Of a stretch of 11,666 bases of DNA, positions 1-7,750 are shown in pieces. This DNA is from Gammaproteobacteria bacterium (GTDB lineage: Bacteria > Pseudomonadota > Gammaproteobacteria > Competibacterales > Competibacteraceae). Under the pieces are notes generated by a model, which saw only the letters and a program-made list of their open reading frames with translations, was not told where the DNA came from and did not search any database. The number at the start of each line of letters is the position of its first letter. Position 1 is the first letter of the stretch. The stretch lies in assembly GCA_020047885.1 (NCBI GenBank), contig JAIFNF010000206.1:1-11666 (forward strand), read 5' to 3'. The position numbers and the translations under genes were made by a program.

Positions 1-1
1 G

Positions 2-463
2 TTGGGCGACGATAACTGGATTATGGCCTATGTCCATATCGCGCATGATTGCATCATCGGTAACCGGACGATTTTCGCCAATGGCGCGTCGTTGGCCGGA
101 CACGTTCATATTGAGGACGATGTCGGTCTGGGCGGCTTTGCCCTCGTCTATCAATTTACCCGACTGGGCGCGCACAGCTTCTGCGGTTTTGCCTGTGGGG
201 TGCATCGGGACGTGCCGCCCTATGTGACGGTGGCCGGCTATCGGGCTGAGCCCTATGGAATTAATGCTGAAGGGTTGCGCCGCCGGGGCTTTTCTGACGA
301 AGAGATTCAGATGATTCGCCGCGCCTACAAGGTGATCTACCGGGGGAATCTGCGGTTGGAAGAGGCGGTCGCCAAAGTTCGGGAGATGACCGTCGAATCG
401 CCGCGCCTGGACATTCTGGCTGATTTTCTGGCCGCGCCGTCCCGCAACGGCATTGTCCGCTGA
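2..463 (+). CDS. lpxA: UDP-N-acetylglucosamine acyltransferase LpxA, C-terminal part (5' end outside window)
   Basis: LpxA is cytoplasmic and transfers a 3-hydroxyacyl chain from acyl carrier protein to UDP-GlcNAc, the first step of lipid A synthesis. The 153 visible residues align without gaps to roughly the last 60% of E. coli LpxA (262 aa). They cover the end of the left-handed beta-helix, with HIAHDC holding the catalytic His (E. coli His125), then AGHV (His144), then the C-terminal helical part with VPPYV, EGLRRRGF and the ending SRNGIVR (E. coli STRGLIR). The true start lies to the left; the TTG at base 2 is an internal codon. Two substitutions stand out. The residue matching E. coli Gly173, the acyl-chain ruler, is Phe (188-190). 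The residue matching His160 is Tyr (149-151, VYQF instead of VHQF). lpxB follows after 14 bp, as in the usual lpxA-lpxB order. Family assignment is firm; acyl-chain length is inference. Confidence 0.96.
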   Translation: MGDDNWIMAYVHIAHDCIIGNRTIFANGASLAGHVHIEDDVGLGGFALVYQFTRLGAHSFCGFACGVHRDVPPYVTVAGYRAEPYGINAEGLRRRGFSDEEIQMIRRAYKVIYRGNLRLEEAVAKVREMTVESPRLDILADFLAAPSRNGIVR

Positions 464-477
464 CCAGCGGCCGGGCG

Positions 478-1638
478 ATGCGCATCGCTCTCGTCGCCGG
501 AGAATTGTCGGGCGATCTACTGGGCGCGGGGTTAATCGCTGCGCTGAAGCAACGCTATCCCCACGCTGATTTCGTGGGCGTTGGTGGTCCGGCCATGGTC
601 AACCAGGGGCTGGACAGTTGGGTTCCGCTGGAACGGCTGGCGGTGATGGGACTGGTTGAAGTATTACGCCATCTGCCGGAACTGTTCCGCATTCGGCGGC
701 ATTTGCGTCAGCGGTTGTTAGCAGAGCCGCCCGCCGTCTTTATTGGCATTGACGCCCCTGATTTTAATCTCGGCCTGGAGCGGCAGTTGCGCGTTCATGG
801 CATTCCGACCGTTCATTATGTCAGTCCCACGGTCTGGGCGTGGCGGCCATGGCGGGTGCGCAAGATCGCTCGCGCCGTCGATCTAATGCTCACCCTGTTC
901 CCCTTCGAATCGACTTTCTACCAGCAGCAGGGTGTCCCGGTGCGTTATGTCGGCCATTCGCTGGCCGATGAGATTCCGCTGCCCGCTGGCGATGCCTTGG
1001 CAGCCCAGCAGGCCTTGCAGGTATCGGTTCCCCCTGAAAGCCGCGTCGTCGCGCTGTTGCCCGGTAGTCGCATGGGCGAGGTCAGCCGGTTGGGGCTGCT
1101 GTTTCTGGAAACCGCCCGCTGGTTGCTGACGCAACGCGCCGATTTGCAATTCCTGATGCCCGCAGCGACTCCCACCATCCATAACTTCTTGACTGCCCTG
1201 CATTCAGCGCAAGCGCCCGATGTGCCGTTAACCCTGACACAGGGTAGTTCCCGCGAGGTGATGGCGGCTGCGGATGTGGTATTGCTGGCTTCAGGGACGG
1301 CGACGCTGGAAGCGATGTTGCTCAAGCGGCCGATGGTGGTCGCGTATCGGGTTGCGCCGTTGACGGCCTGGATCGCGCGGCGACTGGTGACAATCCGGCA
1401 TTTTGCATTGCCTAATCTGTTGGTGGGACGTGAATTAGTCCCGGAGTTTTTTCAGGAAGCGGCAACGGTGGAGAATCTCGGCGCTGCGGTATTACGCTGG
1501 CTCGATGACGGGGTTGCTGTCCTGTCGCTGGCCAAACAATTTACCGATCTCCATGCTCAGTTACGTTGCGACGCCAGCCAGCAAGCGGCTGCCGCAGTGG
1601 CCGAGTTGCTGGAGACGGGTCGAACCCTTAACCCTTGA
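478..1638 (+). CDS. lpxB: lipid-A-disaccharide synthase LpxB
   Basis: LpxB is a membrane-associated GT19 glycosyltransferase. It joins UDP-2,3-diacylglucosamine and lipid X (2,3-diacylglucosamine 1-phosphate) into the tetraacyl disaccharide 1-phosphate of lipid A. At 386 residues it matches the E. coli enzyme (382 aa) over its whole length. Visible signatures are GELSGD at residues 8-13 (E. coli GEASGD), GIDAPDFN at 90-97, SPTVWAWR at 116-123, LLPGSR at 193-198 and SGTATLEAML at 272-281, followed by LPNLLVGREL. The ATG at 478 is 14 bp after the lpxA stop and gives the native N-terminus MRIALVAGE. There is no strong Shine-Dalgarno sequence in the short gap, so translational coupling to lpxA is likely (inference). 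The next gene starts 15 bp after the lpxB stop, suggesting co-transcription. The enzyme appears complete and intact. Confidence 0.97.
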   Translation: MRIALVAGELSGDLLGAGLIAALKQRYPHADFVGVGGPAMVNQGLDSWVPLERLAVMGLVEVLRHLPELFRIRRHLRQRLLAEPPAVFIGIDAPDFNLGLERQLRVHGIPTVHYVSPTVWAWRPWRVRKIARAVDLMLTLFPFESTFYQQQGVPVRYVGHSLADEIPLPAGDALAAQQALQVSVPPESRVVALLPGSRMGEVSRLGLLFLETARWLLTQRADLQFLMPAATPTIHNFLTALHSAQAPDVPLTLTQGSSREVMAAADVVLLASGTATLEAMLLKRPMVVAYRVAPLTAWIARRLVTIRHFALPNLLVGRELVPEFFQEAATVENLGAAVLRWLDDGVAVLSLAKQFTDLHAQLRCDASQQAAAAVAELLETGRTLNP

Positions 1639-1653
1639 AGTTTGAAACTCGCC

Positions 1654-4600
1654 ATGGCTTTTTCCGATAACTACACTCAGCGCCAAGCCCTGCTCGCGGT
1701 CTATGAAGACTGTTTCCCACTGGAGCAGGCGGTTTTGCAATTTCTGTCGATCATTTATACCGGCATTGGCAAAACGGCGTTGATCGACTATCTCCGGCCT
1801 TGCGGTCTGCCGGTTTTCAAAATCAAGGGCTTTCCCCAGCCGGGCCTCACGCCGATTCTCAAGCAGCTCATCGATAAAAAGCTGGTGGTCGTCGGTGATT
1901 CTAATCAACATCGTTGCCAAACCCTGATTATTGAAGAGGTAGCCCGCCGTGCGGTTCGGGAAGGACATTTTGAAGCGATGGCCAAGGTCGTCCAGGAAAA
2001 AAGACGGGGTTCCAGTTGGGGTGACCGGTTGTATTTCAGCGATTATCAGACCGGGCTGACTGAATTACGTATCGCCTTTTACCGTCGCGATATGCCGCGT
2101 ACTCAGCGTATTCTGGAAGCCTGCGAAAAGGCTTTTCCCCGCGACTTTTTCCAATATCCTCCCTGGCTGCTGATTTTTAACAATCCATTGCACCCGGAAG
2201 ATATTCTGACCTTCACCGACGAGTTGGTTGGCCAAGCGGTGGTCACGCTGTTTACGTCGGCCGTGCGCAACCTGCAACCGGCGACTGAACTCATCGCGCT
2301 GGCCGAGCAGTTGCTGGCCGGGAACCGGTGCGTGGCGACCATGCACTATTACCTGGCGGAACAGGCGCTGTTGTGCGGCGATCCGGCCAAAGCCCGCAGT
2401 TATCTGACACCGGGCGAAAACGACTACGATCAGGCGCTACGCGGCTGGCTGGCTTTTCTGGACGGTGCCAATGAACAAGCCCTTCAGCACTATGAGAACG
2501 CGCTGAAACTGCTCCGCAAGCGTACCGGCAAGCGCAAAGTCTATTTCGATCATTTGGCGGGTCTGTTCTACATCCTGGCGTTATTGGCCAGTAATACCGC
2601 CGCTCATTTGCGTCAGGCGCTGGAGGCGACCGCGCCGCTGTTTGAAAAGGGTGCCCACTCGCCCTACCTGTCTGCGTATCGCGTGCTGCGCGGAGTTGTC
2701 GAAGTTCAGCAGGGACAGCGGCAACATCTCGAGGCATTGGATCCGAATGTCCAGCTTCCCCCGACGGACCGTTTTTTCCAGATCATCGCCATATTCTGGC
2801 TCCATGCCGCCGAGGCTCAACCCTTGCGCAAACCGGCCACCGCGTTGCTGAACACGGCGCGGGACAATGGCTATGTCTGGTTTGCCACGGAATTGACCGA
2901 ATTATTGCGCTGTTTAGATGGGGGAACGGAGGGTCGGGAGGTGGGGTCTGGACGCTCCATGACCCGGTTGTTCCATTTGAAGGAGCCTTGGGAACATGCG
3001 TTGAGCGCCCTGCTCGATCTATCCCGGCAGGGGCAGGAAACCTCCGCCAGCGCCGCGCCGACCCGGCTGGTGTGGTGGATTTCCTGGCATAAAAGCGGGA
3101 TCTGCTCGATCTACCCACGCGAACAGAAGCGTGATGCCCGTGGCCAGTGGACCCTGGGGCGGGCGGTTGCCCTGAAACGGCTGTACGGGGCATCGAAAAA
3201 TCTGGACATGCTCACCCCCCAGGATCGTGAAGTTTGCGCCTGCCTCCATGCGGTCAGCACCGGTTATTACGGCGGTGTCGCTCACGAATTTAATCTGGAG
3301 AAGGCGTTACCGCTTCTGGCCGGGCATCCGCTGATTTTCTGGGAAGACAATCCCACCGTGCGGGTAGAACTGGTGCGGGGTGAACCGGAATTGCTGGTGA
3401 CGCCCAAGGGGTCACAGTGGCGGCTGGAACTGTCACCCGCCGCGCAAGAGGGCGAAACCCTGCACGTGGTGAAGGAAGCACCGACCCGGCTCAAAGTGGT
3501 CGTGTTCAGCAAGGCGCATCAGGCCGTCATGTCGATCCTGGGGAAGGGTTTGGTGGTGCCAGCGCGCGCCAAGGATCAGGTGCTGGCCACCGTCGCCGCG
3601 ATGTCCGGTCTGGTGACAGTGCAATCCAGTCTCGACGCGGGCGTAGAGAATCTGCCGGAAGTGCCAGCCAGTCCAGTGCCGCATATCCATCTGTTGCCCT
3701 TTGGCGAGGGGTTAAAGATAGCGCTGAGGGTGCGTCCTTTTGGCGCGGGACCGTACTATCAGCCGGGCACGGGCGGTGAGCGGGTCATTGCCGAGATTGA
3801 CGGCCAGCGCGTGCAAGCCCGGCGCAAGCTGAAACAGGAGCGCCAACAGGCCGCGCAGGCGATCAAGGCTTGTCCGACGCTGGCCCGGCAGGTGGTGGAG
3901 GATGGCGAATGGTTGCTGGACGATCCCGAGACCTGTCTGGAGGCGCTGCTGGAATTGCAGGCGCTGGGCGATCAGGTGGTGTTGGCGTGGCCAGAGGGTG
4001 AGAAATTCAAGGTCAATGCCTCGGTATCGCTGAAACAGTTGCGCCTGAGTGTCCAGCGTCGGCAGGACTGGTTCAATGTCGAGGGCGAACTGCGGCTGGA
4101 CGACCAGGTGTTGAACATGCGCCAGTTGCTGGAGCTGCTCGCCCATAGTCCAGGCCGGTTCGTGCCGCTGGGTGATGGGCAGTTTCTGGCGCTGACGCAG
4201 GAATTCCGCAAGCGGCTGGAAGAATTGCGTGGGTTCGGGGAATTAACCGCCCAAGGCGCCCGGTTCCATCCGCTAGCCGCCCCGGCGCTGGAATCGCTTT
4301 TTGAAGAAGCCGGTTCGGTGCGCACCGATGCCGCCTGGAAAGCGCAGATCAAGCGCTTGCGCGAGGCGGAGGTGTTGCAGCCGGTCGTGCCTTCGACGCT
4401 GCAGGCCGAGTTGCGGGACTATCAGGCGGAGGGTTTCGCCTGGCTGGCGCGGCTCGCTTACTGGGGCGTCGGTGCCTGCCTGGCGGACGACATGGGTCTG
4501 GGTAAGACCGTACAGGCGCTGGCGTTGATCCTGAGCCGGGCGGAAGACGGTCCTGCTTTGGTAGTCGCGCCGACCTCGGTGTGTTTGAACTGGCTGGATG

Positions 4601-5784
4601 AAATTCGCCGCTTCACGCCCACCCTGACGCCGACGGTGTTCGGCAGCGGCGACCGTAAACAGACGGTGGAGCGGATGGGAGCGTTTGACCTGCTGATTTG
4701 CAGCTACGGGCTGATGCAGCAAGAAGCGGAACTGCTGACCGGCCGGGAATGGCGGACTATCGTGCTGGATGAAGGGCAGGCGATTAAGAACACGGCGACC
4801 AAGCGTTCGCAGGCGGCGATGGCGCTGCGCGGCGATTTCAAAATGATCGCCACCGGGACGCCGATTGAGAACCATCTGGGCGAGTTATGGAACCTGTTCC
4901 GCTTTATCAATCCCGGCCTGTTGGGTTCGCTGGAGCGCTTTACCCAGCGGTTCGCGACGCCGATTGAACGGGAGGATGAGTGGGCGCGTCGCCGGTTGAA
5001 GCAGTTGATTCAGCCGTTCATTCTACGGCGGCTGAAATCCGAGGTGCTGGAAGCGCTGCCGCCGCGTACCGAGATTCTGTTACGGGTGGAGCTGGAGGCG
5101 GAGGAGGCAGCGCTGTACGAGGCGCTGCGGCAACAGGCACTGACGCGGTTGGCCAAGGTGGACGATACCGACACGCATAAATCCTTCCAGATCCTCGCCG
5201 AGATTATGAAATTGCGCCGGGCGTGTTGCCACCCGAAACTAGTGTTACCGGAGACCGAGTTAAGCGGGTCCAAGCTGGCGGTGTTTGAGGAAGTGTTGGA
5301 TGAATTGCTGGAGAATCGCCACAAGGCGCTGGTGTTCAGCCAGTTTGTTGATCATCTGGCGATTATTCGCGGTCTGCTGGATCGGAAGAGCGTGGTTTAT
5401 CAATATCTGGATGGTAGTACGCCGGCTCCTGAGCGCAAGCAACGGGTGGACGCTTTCCAGGCGGGGAAGGGCGATGTATTTCTCATCAGCCTGAAAGCGG
5501 GCGGGCTGGGGTTGAATTTGACCGCTGCTGATTATGTGATTCACATGGATCCGTGGTGGAATCCGGCGGTCGAGGATCAGGCTTCCGACCGGGCGCACCG
5601 GATTGGTCAGCAACGGCCGGTGACGATCTACCGGCTGGTGACGCAGGGGACGATTGAGGAGAAGATCGTGGCTTTGCACCATCAGAAGCGCGATCTGGCC
5701 GAGCAGTTGCTGGAAGGCACGGGCACCAGTGGGCGGGTTTCTGCGGAGGATCTGCTGCGGTTGTTGCAGGAGGAGGTGGCGTAG
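1654..5784 (+). CDS. large SNF2/Rad54-family DEAD/DEAH-type ATPase (1376 aa) with an unassigned N-terminal half
   Basis: The C-terminal third is a complete SNF2-type double-stranded-DNA translocase core: RDYQAEGF near 921, Walker A DDMGLGKT at 945-952, motif II DEGQ at 1039-1042, motif III ATGTPIEN at 1066-1073, LVFSQF (motif IV), the LKAGGLGLNL region and motif VI DRAHRIGQ at 1312-1319. Residues about 806-920 (WFNVEGELRLDD onwards) resemble the module that often precedes the ATPase in bacterial SNF2 proteins. Residues about 10-110 look winged-helix-like, and about 110-410 look alpha-helical and TPR-like; both are judgements by eye. A Gly-rich linker lies near 423-434. I see no SWIM zinc motif, no nuclease motif, and this is not the RapA layout. 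A start at ATG 1654 is preferred over the in-frame TTG at 1642, which sits only 3 bases after the lpxB stop and has no ribosome site. The gene probably shares the lpx transcript. Substrate and role are unknown; chromatin-like remodelling, repair or defence are all possible. Confidence 0.93.
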   Translation: MAFSDNYTQRQALLAVYEDCFPLEQAVLQFLSIIYTGIGKTALIDYLRPCGLPVFKIKGFPQPGLTPILKQLIDKKLVVVGDSNQHRCQTLIIEEVARRAVREGHFEAMAKVVQEKRRGSSWGDRLYFSDYQTGLTELRIAFYRRDMPRTQRILEACEKAFPRDFFQYPPWLLIFNNPLHPEDILTFTDELVGQAVVTLFTSAVRNLQPATELIALAEQLLAGNRCVATMHYYLAEQALLCGDPAKARSYLTPGENDYDQALRGWLAFLDGANEQALQHYENALKLLRKRTGKRKVYFDHLAGLFYILALLASNTAAHLRQALEATAPLFEKGAHSPYLSAYRVLRGVVEVQQGQRQHLEALDPNVQLPPTDRFFQIIAIFWLHAAEAQPLRKPATALLNTARDNGYVWFATELTELLRCLDGGTEGREVGSGRSMTRLFHLKEPWEHALSALLDLSRQGQETSASAAPTRLVWWISWHKSGICSIYPREQKRDARGQWTLGRAVALKRLYGASKNLDMLTPQDREVCACLHAVSTGYYGGVAHEFNLEKALPLLAGHPLIFWEDNPTVRVELVRGEPELLVTPKGSQWRLELSPAAQEGETLHVVKEAPTRLKVVVFSKAHQAVMSILGKGLVVPARAKDQVLATVAAMSGLVTVQSSLDAGVENLPEVPASPVPHIHLLPFGEGLKIALRVRPFGAGPYYQPGTGGERVIAEIDGQRVQARRKLKQERQQAAQAIKACPTLARQVVEDGEWLLDDPETCLEALLELQALGDQVVLAWPEGEKFKVNASVSLKQLRLSVQRRQDWFNVEGELRLDDQVLNMRQLLELLAHSPGRFVPLGDGQFLALTQEFRKRLEELRGFGELTAQGARFHPLAAPALESLFEEAGSVRTDAAWKAQIKRLREAEVLQPVVPSTLQAELRDYQAEGFAWLARLAYWGVGACLADDMGLGKTVQALALILSRAEDGPALVVAPTSVCLNWLDEIRRFTPTLTPTVFGSGDRKQTVERMGAFDLLICSYGLMQQEAELLTGREWRTIVLDEGQAIKNTATKRSQAAMALRGDFKMIATGTPIENHLGELWNLFRFINPGLLGSLERFTQRFATPIEREDEWARRRLKQLIQPFILRRLKSEVLEALPPRTEILLRVELEAEEAALYEALRQQALTRLAKVDDTDTHKSFQILAEIMKLRRACCHPKLVLPETELSGSKLAVFEEVLDELLENRHKALVFSQFVDHLAIIRGLLDRKSVVYQYLDGSTPAPERKQRVDAFQAGKGDVFLISLKAGGLGLNLTAADYVIHMDPWWNPAVEDQASDRAHRIGQQRPVTIYRLVTQGTIEEKIVALHHQKRDLAEQLLEGTGTSGRVSAEDLLRLLQEEVA
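2920..2946 (+). other. G-quadruplex-forming motif inside the SNF2 gene
   Basis: Four runs of three or more G occur on the coding strand (GGGGG, GGG, GGG, GGGG), separated by 6, 2 and 4 bases. This meets the common rule for an intramolecular G-quadruplex. It encodes the Gly-rich linker (DGGTEGREVG) between the helical N-terminal region and the rest of the protein, so it may just be a by-product of Gly, Glu and Arg codons. Whether it folds in DNA or mRNA is not known. Confidence 0.5.
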
Positions 5785-5801
5785 GCGTTCGCAGGTAGGG
5801 T

Positions 5802-5828
5802 GTTGAACGACTCACTGGCGTCTTCAAC
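5802..5828. terminator. possible weak hairpin at the convergence of the SNF2 and alcohol dehydrogenase genes
   Basis: GTTGAACGAC (5802-5811) can pair with GTCTTCAAC (5820-5828): nine base pairs with one bulged C and an 8-base loop. It begins 17 bases after the SNF2 stop and overlaps the stop codon of the opposite-strand dehydrogenase, where a bidirectional terminator would be expected. There is no T-run on either side, so it is not a classical intrinsic terminator; it may do nothing. Confidence 0.3.
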
Positions 5829-7584
5829 GCATCACTTTATCCGCCATCCCGATGTCCGCCAGATACTGCGGGTACAACGCATAGGCCGGTTTAAGAATCG
5901 GCAGCAGGCGCAGGGTTTTCGGCACATTACCTTTGGCGATCACCTGCCGACGAGTCAGTGCCGAGACCAGATTCACCCGACCATGCCAAAATGCATGAGC
6001 AAAGTCGGCGCTCATCCGCATCGTCACTTCCGGCTGACCAGTGAAAGTGTTGCCCTGGTAAATCTGTACGTCCGCCCCACGGGCGTCGATCGTCAGCACT
6101 GCCGTTGGCTGGGCATATTCAAACCGCACGCACAACCCGGAATCCCGGAGTGGCCCGCCGATTTGCGGATCCGCTTTTAACCGCTCGAAAAAGCCGCCCA
6201 GCACCCGGTAAAAGGTCTCCGCGTCGGGAAACACCTCGCGCAAGGCCGGCGTCTGCGCCGTCGCCTGGGCGGGCCGCCAATCCGCCGCCGCTACCGGCAA
6301 CGGCTGCACCGTGGTTTCATACACCGTTCGAACGATCCGCCGTACCGCGTCCCGCTCCGGTTCACGCGGGTTATACAACATCGCCCCGTCAGTCATCGCG
6401 GTGTCCACCACTTGCTCCAACTTCGCCAGCCCGTCCTGAATACCTGCCTCACGCAGATTCAGCGGCATCCCGGTCAGGTGCGCCAACTGCTGGTTCAACG
6501 TGCGAACATAGGCAATGCCCGCTTTCGCCGCCTGACGCCGGAACCAACGATCCAGTCCCTTCAAGGGGCGAGCGAGCGGTGCGGCAAATTTCAGTCCGCT
6601 ATAACGCAACAGATTCTCCAGCCCAGCGCCCGGTCTTGGGAACACTACGCCCAGCGCTTCGGCAATATCCGCGTACCGATCCAGCCGCACCTCGAGGTTA
6701 TAGGCCATCACTTCCGGCAGAATCAGCGCATTCGCCAGCCCGTGCGGGAGGTGGTAGACCCCACCTAAGGCATGCGCAATGCCATGTACCATGCCGACCA
6801 TCGAATGCGAGAAGGCGATGCCCGCCAGACAGCTCGCCGTCAACATCGCCCCACGCGCCTGCACATCGTTGGGCTGGGCGCAGGCCCGCAGCAGATAGTC
6901 CCGAATCAGCCGGATCGCCTGCAACGCCAGTCCATCGGAAGCCGGCGACCATTCCTTGTCCACATAGGCTTCAATCGCATGAGTCAGCGCGTCCATGCCG
7001 GTCATCGCGGTCAACTTCGGCGGCATGGTTCGGGTCAGTTCGGGATCGAGAATCGCTAGGTCAGGGAGAAACTGAGTTTCCGCGAAGGGCAGTTTCACCG
7101 CATGGTCAGGATCAGCGATGATGGCAACCTTGGTCACTTCCGAACCGGTGCCAGCGGTCGTGGGAATCAGCACCAGCGGCAACAGGCGAGTTTGGCCGAG
7201 CAGGTAAGCGCCCATGTGTTCCGCGACCTGACCGCCCTTGACTATCAGAATATTGGCGACCTTGGCCGTATCCAGCACACTGCCGCCGCCCAGACCAATG
7301 AGCAGATCGCAGTGTTGCGCCCGACCCAACGCCGCACACTCCTCAACCGTTTTGATGGTGGAATTTGGCGGCACTTGGTCGTAAATCGCGGCGATCTCTA
7401 TCTCAGTTCGGGCAAAACCGGCTTTCACCCGTTCCACCAGGCCGGTCTGCGTCAACACCGCGTCGGTGACCAGCAACGCCCGCCGGGAACCGTAATGTGC
7501 GACGGCATCGTGCAAAGTATTAATGACGCCGACGCCATAGATCACCCGGGTCGGCAGGGAAAATTCAAAATAGTCAGGCAACAT
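5824..7584 (-). CDS. iron-containing (group III) alcohol dehydrogenase with C-terminal SCP2-like domain
   Basis: This is a 586-residue NAD(P)-dependent alcohol/aldehyde oxidoreductase of the iron-containing ADH family, probably cytoplasmic. The N-terminal dehydrogenase (about 1-425) shows the nucleotide-binding GGGSVLDTAK (99-108), PTTAGTGSEVT (141-151) and the four metal ligands Asp198, His202, His267 and His281, with the same spacings as E. coli FucO (4 and 14 residues). It has an extra 35-45 residues around 315-360 (RPGAGLENLL to AGIAYVR), where most relatives have a short loop. A linker rich in Ala, Pro and Gln (about 428-447) leads to a C-terminal domain (about 448-575) that resembles an SCP2 sterol-carrier fold: amphipathic helix, beta strands with VLTIDARGADVQIYQG, then RRQVIAKGNVPKTLRLLPI. 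That domain suggests a lipid-like or hydrophobic substrate (inference). The ATG at 7584 is supported by a strong ribosome site. The gene is convergent with the SNF2 gene and divergent from mepA. The exact substrate cannot be read from the sequence. Confidence 0.93.
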   Translation of the reverse strand: MLPDYFEFSLPTRVIYGVGVINTLHDAVAHYGSRRALLVTDAVLTQTGLVERVKAGFARTEIEIAAIYDQVPPNSTIKTVEECAALGRAQHCDLLIGLGGGSVLDTAKVANILIVKGGQVAEHMGAYLLGQTRLLPLVLIPTTAGTGSEVTKVAIIADPDHAVKLPFAETQFLPDLAILDPELTRTMPPKLTAMTGMDALTHAIEAYVDKEWSPASDGLALQAIRLIRDYLLRACAQPNDVQARGAMLTASCLAGIAFSHSMVGMVHGIAHALGGVYHLPHGLANALILPEVMAYNLEVRLDRYADIAEALGVVFPRPGAGLENLLRYSGLKFAAPLARPLKGLDRWFRRQAAKAGIAYVRTLNQQLAHLTGMPLNLREAGIQDGLAKLEQVVDTAMTDGAMLYNPREPERDAVRRIVRTVYETTVQPLPVAAADWRPAQATAQTPALREVFPDAETFYRVLGGFFERLKADPQIGGPLRDSGLCVRFEYAQPTAVLTIDARGADVQIYQGNTFTGQPEVTMRMSADFAHAFWHGRVNLVSALTRRQVIAKGNVPKTLRLLPILKPAYALYPQYLADIGMADKVMR

Positions 7585-7591
7585 GGCGATA

Positions 7592-7598
7592 CTCTCCT
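7592..7598 (-). promoter_or_regulatory. ribosome binding site of the alcohol dehydrogenase gene
   Basis: On the - strand AGGAGAG lies 7 bases upstream of the ATG at 7584. This is a strong Shine-Dalgarno match at good spacing and supports the chosen start. Confidence 0.8.
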
Positions 7599-7733
7599 GG
7601 GGCGCGGACCCCTACTGGCCAGTGGTTGAACAGCATAACGACTGGATAGCGAAGGCCGCTTGCCTAAAGGAGTCGTTTCAGATTTAACCGGTCTTGTCGA
7701 AAATCGCTTAAGCTAATCACCTCGTTTCACGCT

Positions 7734-7741
7734 GGAGGAGG
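7734..7741 (+). promoter_or_regulatory. ribosome binding site of mepA
   Basis: GGAGGAGG lies 9 bases upstream of the ATG at 7751. It is a near-ideal Shine-Dalgarno sequence and fixes the start of the signal peptide-bearing protein. Confidence 0.85.
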
Positions 7742-7750
7742 CCGCCCCCC

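Larger units (their letters stand above)
7585..7750. promoter_or_regulatory. divergent intergenic region between alcohol dehydrogenase and mepA
   Basis: These 166 bases must hold the promoters of both flanking genes, which are transcribed away from each other. I see two perfect palindromes, ACTGGCCAGT (7614-7623) and GCTTAAGC (7706-7713), and a direct repeat TCGTTTCA (7673-7680 and 7722-7729). Any of these could be a regulator site, but all are short enough to arise by chance. No sigma-70 -35/-10 pair with correct spacing is convincing in either direction. Confidence 0.45.

Noticed and set aside
1642..1653. TTG at 1642 as the start of the SNF2 gene
   Set aside because: It begins 3 bases after the lpxB stop with no ribosome site and only adds four residues; ATG 1654 is the simpler choice, though coupling could still allow the earlier start.
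1654..5784. A complete phage-defence operon around the SNF2 protein
   Set aside because: No methylase, nuclease, phospholipase D or other defence partner lies nearby; the neighbours are lipid A genes and a dehydrogenase.
6105..7121. A 338-codon open frame on the + strand, opposite the alcohol dehydrogenase
   Set aside because: The translation is a Pro/Arg/Ser-rich low-complexity product, typical of a shadow frame over a GC-rich gene, and the other strand encodes a full set of metal-ligand motifs.
7626..7654. Sigma-70 promoter (TTGAAC with a GATAGC-like -10) for mepA
   Set aside because: The spacing is about 13 bases rather than 16-18 and the -10 match is poor, so it is not supported.
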